Of a DNA stretch of 20,155 bases, positions 19,311-20,155 are shown piece by piece; positions within the stretch are counted from its first letter, which is position 1; every line of letters begins with the position of its first letter. The DNA comes from a virus. The stretch is taken from IMG/VR virus record IMGVR_UViG_3300033149_001770, positions 1 to 20,155 of that record. One strand, written 5' to 3'. The notes under the pieces are model-generated. The model made no database searches, had not been told where the DNA came from, and saw nothing but the letters and a program-made list of their open reading frames with translations. The position numbers were made by a program, and so were the translations under genes.

Positions 19311-19514
19311 ATGGTAACAAAGACGACAAAGAGGGCAAAGCAAAAAACTGAATGGGACAAGTTGCCTAAACGGGAGCAGAAGCGTTTGCTGGATGATTAT
19401 ATGGGGAGGGTACTGACAGGCTTGCCTGCTAAGAGGATAGGGGAGAAAATAGCAAGGCTAAAGGGTATACCCTACTGGAAATCACCAGGTAGCAAGGCCG
19501 TTCAGTTTAGGTAA
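19311..19514 (+). CDS. hypothetical basic helical protein
   Basis: A 67-residue protein from ATG 19311 with AAGGAGG (19294-19300). It is rich in Lys and Arg; helices are predicted at WDKLPKREQKRLLDDYMGRVLTG and LPAKRIGEKIARLKGIPYW, with a short polar C-terminus. Two amphipathic basic helices suggest nucleic-acid binding. No family recognised. Confidence 0.55.
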   Translation: MVTKTTKRAKQKTEWDKLPKREQKRLLDDYMGRVLTGLPAKRIGEKIARLKGIPYWKSPGSKAVQFR

Positions 19515-19518
19515 AGTG

Positions 19519-19770
19519 CTACACTCTACCAACATAGAAAAGGGGGTCTCGTTTGGTCTTAGCTTGTTTAGACTTTTTGCCTCGGATTCCCTTAATAAGT
19601 AATTCTAAGGTGGTGGGATTATGAGGTATGATGCTCTCCAGAGAAAAGGTTCTTCCTGTGTTGACGATTATAATATTGTCCTTCCCCTTGTATGGAGGCT
19701 TGCTCGGATTTCCATTAGGGACTTTGTTAATGCGGAGCAACGCCTCTGGGTAGTTGACAGACCAGACCAT
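19519..19770 (-). CDS. possible minus-strand hypothetical protein
   Basis: An 83-residue minus-strand frame from ATG 19770 to a stop at 19519, filling a 290-bp stretch that has no plus-strand frame. The sequence is protein-like: NYPEALLRINKVPNGNPSKP, then SLESIIPHNPTTLELLIKGI and a basic end KSKQAKTKRD. It faces the gene at 19808 divergently and the gene at 19311 convergently, leaving 4 bases at the 3' end. No ribosome site is visible close to ATG 19770. Function unknown. Confidence 0.4.
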   Translation of the reverse strand: MVWSVNYPEALLRINKVPNGNPSKPPYKGKDNIIIVNTGRTFSLESIIPHNPTTLELLIKGIRGKKSKQAKTKRDPLFYVGRV

Positions 19771-19807
19771 GCATTTAATATGTAATCTGTAGTCCCTTTT
19801 TACAGTT

Positions 19808-20122
19808 ATGAAGGTAAGTTACAGGATACACTACAGCGAGGATAAGCGGAGGAACGTATCTCCTGCACGGTACACTGCTCAACGCAAGGGTGATTGGGTA
19901 ATTGCCCATATTACCTTGCATCCAGTACTGAGGAAGTATAGTGGCTTACGCAGAGGCGTACTAGGTCACGAGATGGATGAGATTGCTGCTTGGGCAAGGG
20001 GCAATACGGCGTCACATAGGTATGCCAACGACCACGAACCCAAGGTTACTAGGAAACTGGGTGGAGTCAAGGGGTTCTGGAAAGAGATAACACGGCGGGA
20101 GAAACTGGAGAGGAGCAAATAA
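19808..20122 (+). CDS. zincin-like small protein (HExxE...H..A...E)
   Basis: A 104-residue protein from ATG 19808; no ribosome site is clear. The motif GHEMDEIAAW (His54-Glu55, Glu58), then SHRYANDHE (His70, Ala73, Glu77), gives H-E-x-x-E ... H-x-x-A-x-x-x-E, as in small phage and archaeal proteins with an HE..E zinc-site-like pattern. It lacks the strict HExxH of active metalloproteases. N-terminus is beta-rich (VSYRIHYSEDKRRNVSPARY), the end basic. Peptidase-like or structural zinc use is inferred. Its TAA overlaps the next ATG. Confidence 0.6.
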   Translation: MKVSYRIHYSEDKRRNVSPARYTAQRKGDWVIAHITLHPVLRKYSGLRRGVLGHEMDEIAAWARGNTASHRYANDHEPKVTRKLGGVKGFWKEITRREKLERSK

Positions 20123-20155
20123 TGGCACTAACCAAAACAGAGCAGGGAAAACTAC
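20122..20155 (+). CDS. start of a small MALTK-family gene, cut by the window end
   Basis: ATG 20122 overlaps the previous stop (TAATG) and follows GGAGAGGAG (20107-20113). Only MALTKTEQGKL is visible. The MALTK start is the same as in the peptide at 16998, so the two are probably related. Nothing can be said of the function. Confidence 0.5.
   Translation, partial: MALTKTEQGKL

Noticed and set aside
1-20155. CRISPR arrays, tRNA and rRNA genes
   Set aside because: The only tandem array has a 7-bp unit without spacers, and no tRNA cloverleaf or T-arm consensus outside coding sequence was noticed on either strand.

Overview
The window looks like a piece of a double-stranded DNA phage (or phage-derived element) of a bacterial host. 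Nearly all genes run left to right, are tightly packed and often overlap by 1-4 bases (ATGA, TAATG). They have strong Shine-Dalgarno sequences, and at least five sigma70-type promoters (TTGACA plus a TATAAT-like box) are visible. No capsid, portal, terminase or integrase gene, rRNA or tRNA was recognised. Host and phage taxon cannot be named from the sequence.

Layout by inferred transcription unit. (A) 97-1565: a small excisionase-type HTH protein, a zinc-ribbon protein and two unknown proteins. (B) 1566-4474: a gene-free region of about 340 bp with repeated motifs and an AT-rich tract (promoter/operator and possible origin), then a small Cys protein, an Fe-S DinG/XPD-like helicase and a DNA methyltransferase that lacks part of its catalytic motif. 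(C) 4489-9946: a promoter, a ribbon-helix-helix protein, an abundant-looking acidic-linker protein, a two-domain DnaN-like sliding clamp, a RecB/Cas4-like nuclease, a P-loop ATPase (Sak4/AAA_24 type), an MT-A70-like protein without its DPPW motif, an ERCC4/XPF nuclease with helix-hairpin-helix, and a membrane-anchored coiled-coil gene interrupted by two in-frame TAG codons. (D) 9986-15763: a second leaderless HTH gene, small proteins, a membrane-anchored transglutaminase-like protein, a 1210-residue family 4 uracil-DNA glycosylase / 3'-5' exonuclease / family A DNA polymerase carrying an intein, three small genes, a 7-bp tandem repeat and a strong terminator. (E) 15796-end: a promoter and an array of small, mostly basic proteins, with an HNH endonuclease, zinc ribbons, a zincin-like protein and two possible minus-strand genes.

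Units B-D together form a replication and recombination module: helicase, clamp, polymerase with built-in uracil removal, recombinase-like ATPase, RecB-like nuclease and flap/junction nuclease. The least expected observations are the half-size clamp, two methyltransferase homologues that both lack the catalytic PP[YW] motif, in-frame amber codons in two genes, the two leaderless HTH regulators with matching promoters, and the intein in polymerase motif B with an atypical Gly-Gln end.
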